From Haloterrigena sp. KLK7 (GTDB taxonomy: Archaea > Halobacteriota > Halobacteria > Halobacteriales > Natrialbaceae), in the NCBI RefSeq assembly GCF_037914945.1, contig NZ_CP149787.1:248001-312000 (forward strand): a stretch of 64,000 nucleotides of DNA, given 5' to 3'. The notes beneath the pieces are model-generated. The model was not told where the DNA came from, searched no databases, and worked only from the letters and a program-made list of their open reading frames with translations. The position numbers and the translations under genes were made by a program. This document shows positions 25,408 through 32,961 of this stretch, one piece after another (positions within the stretch are counted from its first letter, which is position 1; each line of letters opens with the position of its first letter).

Positions 25408-26157
25408 ATGGCAAGCGAATCGTCCTCGAGGAGCGACGTCCACGTATCGCCTAGCCGGTCCGTCACGATCCGCTGTGACGGCATCACGCACGAGTACGAG
25501 GGCCGATCCAGCTGGATCGGCTCCGGATCCGACCGATCGGTCACGGCGATCGAGGACGTCTCCCTCGAGATCGAGACCGGCGAGGTCGTCGGCCTGATCG
25601 GGCCGAGCGGCAGCGGGAAGTCGACGGTCCTGCACGTAATCGCCGGCCTGATCGTGCCCAGCGAGGGGACCGTCGAACTGCTCGGCGACGATCTGACCGC
25701 CTGCTCCGAGCGCGAACGCACCCGCATCCGCCGCGAGCGGGTCGGCCTCGTCTTCCAGCAGTTTCACCTCCTCCCGGCGCTGACGGCCGCCGCGAACGTC
25801 GCGCTGCCGCTCGTCCAGTTAGGCTACAGCCGAGCGGAGCGCCGCCGGCGAGCCGAACGGCGGCTCGAGCAGGTCGGACTGGGCGACCGCACGACCCACC
25901 GCCCCGGCGAACTCAGCGGCGGCGAACGCCAACGCGTCGCGATCGCCCGCGCGCTGGTGACCGATCCCGACGTGATCCTGGCCGACGAACCGACGGGGGA
26001 GCTGGACACGGAGACGGGGATGGCCGTCCTCGACGATCTCGTCGACGCCGCCGAAGAGCGCACGGTCGTCCTGGCGACCCACGACGAGCGGGCGGTCGAC
26101 CGCATGGAGCGCGTGGTCTCCCTGCTCGACGGAGCGGTGGTCGACGATGGCCGATGA
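25408..26157 (+). CDS. ABC transporter ATPase, MacB/LolD type
   Basis: 249 residues. Walker A GPSGSGKST is at residues 65-73, a Q-loop FQQFHLLP follows, then the signature LSGGERQRVAIARAL and Walker B VILADEPTGELD, followed by a switch His (ATHDERA). The LADEPTGELD form and the partner FtsX permeases place it with MacB/LolD exporters that act on extracytoplasmic or membrane-embedded substrates. The stop overlaps the permease start at 26147 by 11 bases. It is the first gene of a three-gene operon; the substrate is unknown. Confidence 0.92.
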   Translation: MASESSSRSDVHVSPSRSVTIRCDGITHEYEGRSSWIGSGSDRSVTAIEDVSLEIETGEVVGLIGPSGSGKSTVLHVIAGLIVPSEGTVELLGDDLTACSERERTRIRRERVGLVFQQFHLLPALTAAANVALPLVQLGYSRAERRRRAERRLEQVGLGDRTTHRPGELSGGERQRVAIARALVTDPDVILADEPTGELDTETGMAVLDDLVDAAEERTVVLATHDERAVDRMERVVSLLDGAVVDDGR

Positions 26158-27415
26158 GGGGTCGCCCGACCGCTCCGCGCTCGGCCGCTGGCTCGCGATC
26201 GGTCGCTTCGCCGTCGGACGGATCGCCACGCAGGCCCGCCGAACGCCGCGCCGGACCGCCGTGACGGTCGGGCTCGTCGCACTGACGATCGCGCTGCTCG
26301 TGATCATCACCGGGATCAGCGTCGGGCTCGCGGGCGAGACGGCGGCCGACGACGACGGCGCTGACCTCCGCGTCGTTCCCCACGACGGCGGGACCTTCTC
26401 CCCGGTCGTCGGCGTCGAGGGGCCGCGGCTCAGCGACGTCCACGACCGCACCGCGACGATCGACGACCGGGACGACGTCGACTACGCGACGCCGGTTCTC
26501 ATGGAGGTCGTTCGCGCCCGCTCGCCCGAGGGGAACGGGTCGGTGAACGTCATGGCCGTCGGCGTCGTCCCACGCGAGTCGTCCCCGCCGGTCGGGGGCG
26601 TCCCGACGGCGGCCCTCGAGCCGGGCGATCCCCACTACGCAAACGGGAGCTACGACGGTCCCCAGACCGGCGACGTCGTCCTCTCGCCGTCGGCGGCCGA
26701 CCAGCTCGGGGCGTCCGAGGACGCGACGCTGGTGGTCTCGAGTGCGGGGATGAACGCCACCACTGGCGGCACCTACGAGGTGGCCGCCGTCGAGGACGCC
26801 GAGACCGCGAGCCTCTCGAACGGGCTCCCGGTGGTGGTCCTCCGGTTGAGCGAGCTCCAGTCGTTGACCGGCGCCGCCGACGGTGATCTGGCCGATCAGG
26901 TGCTCGTGGGGACGGAGTCGGACGCCGCCCGCGACGCGATCGCGGAGACGTATCCCAACGCGACGGTCGAGTCGGACACCGAGACCGGGCTGGCCGCGCT
27001 GCGGGACGACGACCTCGCGCTGGCGACCAGCGTCGTCACGCTGATCGTCGGGATCGGGATCTGTACGCTGTTCGTCACGACCGCCACGGGACTGCTCGTC
27101 GAACGCGAGCGCCAGACCCTCGCGGTCCTCTCGGCGGTCGGCTTTCCCGGTCGCTCGCGGCTCGCCATCGTCACCGTGATGACGCTGACGCTGACGGTTG
27201 TCGGCGCCGCGGTCGGGATCGCGCTCGGCTACGCGGGCGTCGCGATTACGAACTGGGTGGCGATGTCGACGGTGACGTCGTCGCCGATTGCGACGACCGA
27301 CCCGCTGTTCGTCCCCTACGCGCTCGCGGTCGCGGTCGTCGCCGGCCTGCTCGCACTGCCCTACCCGCTGTATCTCACGCGGAAAACCGACGTCGTCGCC
27401 GAACTCAGACAGTAA
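26147..27415 (+). CDS. FtsX-like ABC permease (first of two)
   Basis: 422 residues in the MacB permease layout: one N-terminal helix (about residues 40-65, TVGLVALTIALLVIITGISV), an extracytoplasmic domain of about 220 residues, and three C-terminal helices from about residue 285. The motif ERERQTLAVLSAVGFPGRSR between the last helices is typical of FtsX domains. It overlaps the ATPase gene by 11 bases and lies two bases before the second permease, so the three products are made together and should form an ATPase plus permease heterodimer. Confidence 0.88.
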   Translation: MADEGSPDRSALGRWLAIGRFAVGRIATQARRTPRRTAVTVGLVALTIALLVIITGISVGLAGETAADDDGADLRVVPHDGGTFSPVVGVEGPRLSDVHDRTATIDDRDDVDYATPVLMEVVRARSPEGNGSVNVMAVGVVPRESSPPVGGVPTAALEPGDPHYANGSYDGPQTGDVVLSPSAADQLGASEDATLVVSSAGMNATTGGTYEVAAVEDAETASLSNGLPVVVLRLSELQSLTGAADGDLADQVLVGTESDAARDAIAETYPNATVESDTETGLAALRDDDLALATSVVTLIVGIGICTLFVTTATGLLVERERQTLAVLSAVGFPGRSRLAIVTVMTLTLTVVGAAVGIALGYAGVAITNWVAMSTVTSSPIATTDPLFVPYALAVAVVAGLLALPYPLYLTRKTDVVAELRQ

Positions 27416-27417
27416 TC

Positions 27418-28647
27418 ATGACACACAGACTCCGCAAACTCGCCGCGACCGCGCGCCTCTCGGCGGCCCAGCTTCGCCACGAGATCGGGCGCACCGTGTT
27501 GGTAATCGTCGCGATCGCGCTGGCCGTGCTCGCGGTGACCCTGCTCGCGGGCCTCGGGCTCGGCGTCCTCGAGACCGGGCAGGATCGCTTCGACGATGCC
27601 GATCAGGACGTCTGGGTCTCGGGCGGCGCGGTCGAGCTCACGGCCAGCGGCGGGATGGAGAACCCGATCGCCGACTCCCATCAGCTGGCGGCCGACATCG
27701 GGGCCCGCGAGGACGTCAAGAGCGCGTCGCCGATCGCGTTTCACGCGATCTACGTGGGCACGGAGCCGTCGGAGCTCGAACTCGTCTCGGGCGTCGGCGT
27801 CCCGAACGAACACGGCGGGATGACCCTCGAGGAGGGCGACGGCTTCTCCGAGGGGGACGTCCACTACAGCGAGGGCGACTACGACGGGCCGATGACCCGC
27901 GAGGTGATCGTGGACCCGCGGACGGCCGACCGGTTCGACGTCGGCGTCGGCGACACGATCTACGTCGGGACGAGTCCGTCGACCGCGGCGGAGGCGGAGT
28001 TCACCGTCGTCGGGATCTCGTCGTCGTACTCGCAGTTCCTGGGGACCACGACCGTGACGATGCCGCTGAGCGAACTCCAGGAGATCACCGGCACGACGGG
28101 CTCCGACCGAGCGGCCTTCGTGACCGCGACCGTCGCCAACGGCGCCGATCGAGACGCCGTCAGCGACGAGATACAGGGCGAGTATCCCGAGTACAACGTC
28201 CGGACGAGCGAGGAGCAGTTCGAGTCGATGTTCGAGGATCAGGTCCTGTTGCTGGCCAGCGGGACCGCCCTCGTCGTGCTCGCCGTCGTCGCGGGCGTGG
28301 TGTTGACGGTCAACCTCCTGGCGCTGGTCGCGTCGCGCCAGCGCGGAGAGTTGGCAGCGTTGCGCGCGCTCGGGCTCTCGCGGTGGCTCCTCACGGGGAT
28401 CATCGGCGGGCAGGGCATCGTGCTTGGGATCTGCGGCGGCCTCCTCGGCCTGCTCGCGACGCCGCCGGCCGCGTTCGCGCTGAACCACCTCGCCGCCTCG
28501 CTGGTCGGTTTCGAGAACCTGTTGCGGACGCCGCCGATCGTCTACCTCGCCGGCGGGGCGATCGCGGTCGTCGTCGGCACGCTCGGCGCCGTCGTTGCCG
28601 GCTGGCGCACCAGTCAGTACGCTCGCTTCGAACAGCTCGCGGAGTGA
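27418..28647 (+). CDS. FtsX-like ABC permease (second of two)
   Basis: 409 residues with the same layout as the preceding permease: a helix near residues 25-47 (VLVIVAIALAVLAVTLLAGL), a large external domain, and three C-terminal helices with SRQRGELAALRALGLSRWLL between them. It starts two bases after the stop of the first permease. The two are paralogues, so a heterodimeric MacB-like complex is expected. The Tat-exported protein coded convergently at 28730 could be a substrate or partner, but that is only suggested by position. Confidence 0.88.
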   Translation: MTHRLRKLAATARLSAAQLRHEIGRTVLVIVAIALAVLAVTLLAGLGLGVLETGQDRFDDADQDVWVSGGAVELTASGGMENPIADSHQLAADIGAREDVKSASPIAFHAIYVGTEPSELELVSGVGVPNEHGGMTLEEGDGFSEGDVHYSEGDYDGPMTREVIVDPRTADRFDVGVGDTIYVGTSPSTAAEAEFTVVGISSSYSQFLGTTTVTMPLSELQEITGTTGSDRAAFVTATVANGADRDAVSDEIQGEYPEYNVRTSEEQFESMFEDQVLLLASGTALVVLAVVAGVVLTVNLLALVASRQRGELAALRALGLSRWLLTGIIGGQGIVLGICGGLLGLLATPPAAFALNHLAASLVGFENLLRTPPIVYLAGGAIAVVVGTLGAVVAGWRTSQYARFEQLAE

Positions 28648-28729
28648 CCCGCGCCCGGAGCGATCGGCGAACCGCGGCCGATCCGCTCGCGGAAACGGAC
28701 GCGGACGCCCGCGGAGACGGAGCGCCGGC

Positions 28730-29959
28730 TTAGAGTTTACCAACGCCGACGAACGTGTAGGGTTCGGACACGTCGAAGTCGCCATAGACGACGACCGGCT
28801 GCGATCGGTCGCCCTGAAGCAGGCGCTGGACCTGCCCAGGAACGAACTCGGCGCGGACGGTCTCGTCCGAGACGTCGACGCTGTCCGCCGTCGCGGCGTC
28901 GTCCGCCCACGGCGTCCCCGGCATCGGTGGCGAGACCGGCGAGTACGGGGCGAGCCGGATCGACTTGGGGTCGATATCCGCCGCGGAAACGAGCTGGTCG
29001 TCCGCGGCCAGCGAGAACGTCGCCGTGAACCGACCGCCGCCCCGTCCTCGCGGGGAGCTGAACGAGGGATCCACGGCGAGCGCGGCCGGAATCGGTCGCG
29101 CCTCGCCGGCGACCTCGAGCCCGTTGTAGTAGGCGTGGGTCACCGCACCGTTCAGGGCGCCGACGCCGATCCCCAGTCCGAGGACGACGGCGTCGCCGCC
29201 GAACCGGCCGGTGAGATCCGAGACGGCCTCGATACCGCCGGAAAACATCGCCAGCAGGCCGCCGATATTGTCGATCTCGAGTCCGGTACCGCCGAGCTGT
29301 CGCTGAAGCATCCCGAGGTCGAGATCGCCCACATCGAGCTCGACCGCACGCCAGCCGTCCATGGTCACTTCGTCCGAGACCGTCCGCGTCTCCCACGTCC
29401 CGGACCCCTCGGCGTCGGCGCCGCGGACCGCGACGGCGAACGTGGTCGGCCCCGTCTGCAGGAAGAGGAACGCCTCGTCGGGCACGCGGTGGGTCGTCTC
29501 CGCGTCCTTGTAGTAGTCGTAGGCGAGCGATGCGTCGCCGCTGACGTCGGCCAGCGTGAGCGAGTCCGCCCGGAGGTCGATCCCCGCGGCGACGTAGTCG
29601 CAGGACCGCTCGCCGTGGGACGTCACGTGAACGGCGGAGTCGCGGCGCTCGCCCGACGGATCGCCGACCAACTGCGTCTCGGTCGTGAACGTCCCGTTTC
29701 TGTCCGTATCGACGACGAACGCTTCGGTCCGCAGCTGGCTGAGAATCCGTTGCGGTGACGCTCCCGAACGATCGTCGTCGCCGTGCTGACCGGTCTTCCC
29801 GTCGTCCCCGTGCTGACCGGTCTTCCTGTCGTCCTCGTCACCGAGAGCGGTCGTTGCACCTGCGATACCGCCCGCACCGAGAACGAGCCCCCCGGCGCCG
29901 AGGAGCGTCGATCGGCGACTGAACCGTCGATCGGCGTCGTTCGCGTTGGTATCCGTCAT
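28730..29959 (-). CDS. Tat-exported protein of unknown function
   Basis: 409 residues with a twin-arginine signal, RRFSRRSTLLGAGGLVLGAG (residues 11-30), so it is exported folded. Just behind it lie two copies of the unit KTGQHGDD separated by one residue, encoded by a direct DNA repeat near 29780-29825; the linker is rich in Asp, Gly and His. The rest is a beta-rich domain of about 330 residues with no family I recognise. No lipobox Cys is evident, so the protein is either released or held by uncleaved signal. It converges with the ABC operon. Confidence 0.75.
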   Translation of the reverse strand: MTDTNANDADRRFSRRSTLLGAGGLVLGAGGIAGATTALGDEDDRKTGQHGDDGKTGQHGDDDRSGASPQRILSQLRTEAFVVDTDRNGTFTTETQLVGDPSGERRDSAVHVTSHGERSCDYVAAGIDLRADSLTLADVSGDASLAYDYYKDAETTHRVPDEAFLFLQTGPTTFAVAVRGADAEGSGTWETRTVSDEVTMDGWRAVELDVGDLDLGMLQRQLGGTGLEIDNIGGLLAMFSGGIEAVSDLTGRFGGDAVVLGLGIGVGALNGAVTHAYYNGLEVAGEARPIPAALAVDPSFSSPRGRGGGRFTATFSLAADDQLVSAADIDPKSIRLAPYSPVSPPMPGTPWADDAATADSVDVSDETVRAEFVPGQVQRLLQGDRSQPVVVYGDFDVSEPYTFVGVGKL

Positions 29960-30326
29960 CGATACCGACCCAGGGGGAAATTTCGCATAAAGGCCCAGTA
30001 TCGTCGCGGGGACAGTCAGTACTTATGAAACCCATTCAGTCAAACCACTGTCATTCACGCCGATTATGACCGCTGTCCTGCCCGCTCAGAACCATGATCG
30101 CGGCTCTCGATCGACTCTGGACCGAAACCGTTCGACTGTCGGTAATCCGAACTTTGCGGCCGCGAACGGACCGAGAGATCGGCCTCTCGGATCGCGTCGC
30201 GAGTAATTTTCAGTTTCTGACGATAGTCCGGAACGGAACGAGGCGGCTCGAACCCGACGCTCGGTCGAGAACGCGACAGTCACTCGAGTGCCCGTCGCCG
30301 TGCTACCCAGACTCCGGTCGACTCCG
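29960..30326. other. Intergenic region
   Basis: 367 bases between the Tat-signal gene (start 29959, minus) and the end of the DUF1616 gene (30327). Promoter signals for the Tat gene are expected near 29985-30000. Open frames on both strands lack family-like content; nothing else is seen. Confidence 0.45.
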
Positions 30327-31406
30327 TCACTCCTCGCTCACGTTGGCCCAGAGATGCGCGTGGTACTCCGTCGTCTCCGTCGACGGCGCGTTGGGCACGT
30401 CCCCGCCGGGGTAGAGCAACCAGACGATCCGGATATTCTCGCCGGTCATGGTCGGCTCGAGCTCGTGGGGGTGGTGCCAGCTCTCGTTGTGCTCGAGGTG
30501 GGTCTCGAACCGGTCGAGTTCGCGTTGCTCTTCGACGACCGTCTCGTTGCCCTCGACCGAGACCCGCTGTTCGACCAGGACGACGGTGTAGTCGACGGTT
30601 CGGTGTTCGTGGTTGTCGACACCGAGGACGATCTCCTGGCTCTCGCCCTGTGTGAACTCGGTCGGATAGTTATCGGCCGTGAGTTCGCCGTCGTCGTCCT
30701 CGGTGAGGTAGTAGATGGCCGAGAACTGTTCGCCGTCGGGCGGCACCGCGACCGCGTAGCCGACGGTGCCGACCGCGAGCAGCAGGGAGGCGACCAGCAC
30801 GACGTTCAACGCGGCGTCCGCGCGGGTGTCCGGCTCGAGCAGTTCCGCGCGCCCGGCCGCGTACCACGCGCGGTAGGGGACCCGGAACCGCTCGTCTGCG
30901 GGGAGCTCCCGCCGCCGAACGGCGGCGACGACGGTCGCGCCGACGGTAAACACGCTGACGGCGAGCATGATCGGCACCAGCCGGATCCCCCACGGCGTGA
31001 AGTTCAACACGAGGCCGATCAGGGGGGTGACGGCGATGCTGAGGCCGAAGGAGAGCGCGACGCGTTCGATCCCGTCGATCCCCGAGCGATCGTCGAGGAA
31101 CGAGCCGACCGGGAGCGGGCCGCGGTCCGTCCCCGCGACCGGGTCCTCGTCGCCAGCGCCGTCGGACGGCGGGTCGGCAGTCGGCTCGTCGCCGGCTTCG
31201 GGAAATAGCGCCGCGATGAACGCGTAGCCGGGCACGAAGAGGACGAAGGCGAGCCCCAGCGGGACTCGGAGCGGCGTCTCGCGGAGGACGGGCGCGAGCG
31301 CGGCGACGTTCGTCAGGACCACGAGCGCGAACACGGCGGCGAGGTCTGCCGGGAGTGTCCGAACGGGCCGCGGAAGCAGTGCCACCAGCGATCGCGTCTC
31401 GGTCAT
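30327..31406 (-). CDS. DUF1616 membrane protein
   Basis: 359 residues. Two N-terminal helices (DLAAVFALVVLTNVAALAPV, VPLGLAFVLFVPGYAFIAAL) are followed by a charged loop and then IERVALSFGLSIAVTPLIGL, the hallmark of DUF1616. Two more helices follow, then a C-terminal extracytoplasmic beta domain from about residue 220 with a histidine-rich patch (EHNESWHHPHELEP). DUF1616 proteins are common in haloarchaea near surface-glycan genes, but their biochemical role is not known to me. The wHTH gene at 31713 lies upstream on the same strand with 306 bases between them. Confidence 0.82.
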   Translation of the reverse strand: MTETRSLVALLPRPVRTLPADLAAVFALVVLTNVAALAPVLRETPLRVPLGLAFVLFVPGYAFIAALFPEAGDEPTADPPSDGAGDEDPVAGTDRGPLPVGSFLDDRSGIDGIERVALSFGLSIAVTPLIGLVLNFTPWGIRLVPIMLAVSVFTVGATVVAAVRRRELPADERFRVPYRAWYAAGRAELLEPDTRADAALNVVLVASLLLAVGTVGYAVAVPPDGEQFSAIYYLTEDDDGELTADNYPTEFTQGESQEIVLGVDNHEHRTVDYTVVLVEQRVSVEGNETVVEEQRELDRFETHLEHNESWHHPHELEPTMTGENIRIVWLLYPGGDVPNAPSTETTEYHAHLWANVSEE

Positions 31407-31712
31407 TGGAGTCCAGGTACTCTCGACGACCCCAAAAGGGAACCGATCATCGCGCGCGACAGGTCGCCGCGCCCGATTGGCGCTCGAGCTATCGGCGGCT
31501 GGCTCCCGCCCGCTACCGACTCTCGGACTCGATGGACTAGCACTAGCGACACGATCGCAGTAGCGATACTAGCGTACTAGTGACGATCACTCGAGCTAGT
31601 CCACTAGTACTAGTAGAAATGCTAGCGTGAGTGACAGGAAGAGAGATCCCGTCGCCGCGACTAGCCACGAGCCGGCGAGTACAGCGGGCGGAAACGTCCG
31701 TGAGTCAGGTTC
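31407..31712. other. Intergenic region holding a CTAG cluster
   Basis: 306 bases between the DUF1616 start and the end of the wHTH gene. The segment 31537-31625 carries eight CTAG sites in about 90 bases, described as a separate entry. No gene is seen. Confidence 0.5.
31537..31625. repeat. Dense cluster of CTAG/ACTAGT sites
   Basis: Eight CTAG tetranucleotides occur in 89 bases, three of them as ACTAGT and two in the run CCACTAGTACTAGTAG. CTAG is strongly avoided in haloarchaeal genomes and is the site of a widespread orphan methyltransferase, so a cluster is unexpected. The core matches the 20-bp repeats at 16561-16640. Confidence 0.7.
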
Positions 31713-32846
31713 TTAGATGGAGTTCGGCGCGTCCTCATCCCTCCCTGCGGCCGCACCGGCCGCGGTCACGTCCCGGAGCAGGCGCAACTCCTCCTCCTCG
31801 CTGATGCGATCGGAGTGGAGACACGCGTGGACGATTTTGTGTGCGAGTTCGGGATCGGCGAGCACCGACGGCGTAGTGGCTCCCTCGCGGCCGGCCGTGC
31901 CGTCCTCGCGGCCCTCGAGTTCGTGCTCGACCGCGGCCAGGCGGTCGGTGAGTTCGTCGAGTCGGTCGGCGAGATCGGCCAGTTGCGCGCCCTCGTCCGG
32001 CCGGTCAGCTGCATCCGCGGGCGCTCGGTCCGACCGAGGTGCGGACCGGTCGGTTCGCCGCCGCGTCCGGTCGCTCGGTTCGTCGCGTGACTCGTCGGTC
32101 GGGTCCCCGACAGTGCCCTCGTCACCGTCCCGTTCGCTCGAGTCGGCTCCGTTGTCGGTGTCGTCAGAGTGCGGCATGGGTTCTTCCTCCTCGCCGTCGC
32201 CGGAATCGAACAGCGGCGCGACGAGCGCGTCGCGGTTGGACCAGTCGAAGCCCTCGATCGAATTGACGCGCTGGCTGATCGTCGGGCTGCTCACGCCGAG
32301 TCTGTCGGCGAGTTCGGCCTGCGTCGCGTCGGGATGGTGGTAGATCGCTCGCAACGTCTCGTGTTGTTTCTCCGTCAGCGCCGATCGGTCCAGGGAGGCG
32401 TCGGTATCCCCGTCCCGGTCCGCGTCCTGCTCGGCCGGGATCGGCCCCTCGGCCGGCGAGTTCCCGGCCATACCGACGTCCGTGCGCTCCGAGGTCGCGC
32501 CCCCGTCGGCCACCGCACAGTCCGAATCCGATACCCGCCGGTCGCCGTCGTTCGATTTCGCGTCGCTCGTCGCCGCTTCGGCCTCGGACGTCCCCGTTTC
32601 CGTCGTCGAACTCTCGTCCCCCGTCTCGGCCGCCAAGTCATCCCCCGTGTCGGCCGCCGGATCGCCGTACTCCTCGAGAACGCGTTCGACGGTCGCCGTC
32701 GTCGCACCGCTGACGGCGTCGGCGATCGCTTCCATCGATTCCCCCGGGTTCGCTTCCGCGTGGTCGAGGATCTGTTTGTGAATGATCGCACGCGGCGCGT
32801 TCTGTTCGATATCGAGGGTTGCGTTCGAATCGGTAGTTTCACCCAT
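31713..32846 (-). CDS. Two-HTH transcriptional regulator with coiled coil
   Basis: 377 residues. An N-terminal helical domain (about 17-60, IIHKQILDHAEANPGESMEA) looks like a first HTH. A low-complexity acidic linker (61-150) leads to a clear winged HTH (about 155-200, LTEKQHETLRAIYHHPDATQ then AELADRLGVSSPTISQRVNS). After a second acidic linker comes a heptad-like coiled coil (LADRLDELTDRLAAVEHELE) and a C-terminal helical tail. The recognition helix GVSSPTISQRV is MarR/Lrp-like. The length and two long linkers are unusual for a haloarchaeal regulator. It may control the surface cluster on either side. Confidence 0.8.
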   Translation of the reverse strand: MGETTDSNATLDIEQNAPRAIIHKQILDHAEANPGESMEAIADAVSGATTATVERVLEEYGDPAADTGDDLAAETGDESSTTETGTSEAEAATSDAKSNDGDRRVSDSDCAVADGGATSERTDVGMAGNSPAEGPIPAEQDADRDGDTDASLDRSALTEKQHETLRAIYHHPDATQAELADRLGVSSPTISQRVNSIEGFDWSNRDALVAPLFDSGDGEEEEPMPHSDDTDNGADSSERDGDEGTVGDPTDESRDEPSDRTRRRTDRSAPRSDRAPADAADRPDEGAQLADLADRLDELTDRLAAVEHELEGREDGTAGREGATTPSVLADPELAHKIVHACLHSDRISEEEELRLLRDVTAAGAAAGRDEDAPNSI

Positions 32847-32961
32847 CTACCCCGCCCCTATTCCAGAACGTCACTTATAGGTTTCCGGGGGCAGCGTTCC
32901 TATTCTTACCCCTATAACCTATGATAAATGATCCGAGAGCGATATATCGGGTTGAAATCCG

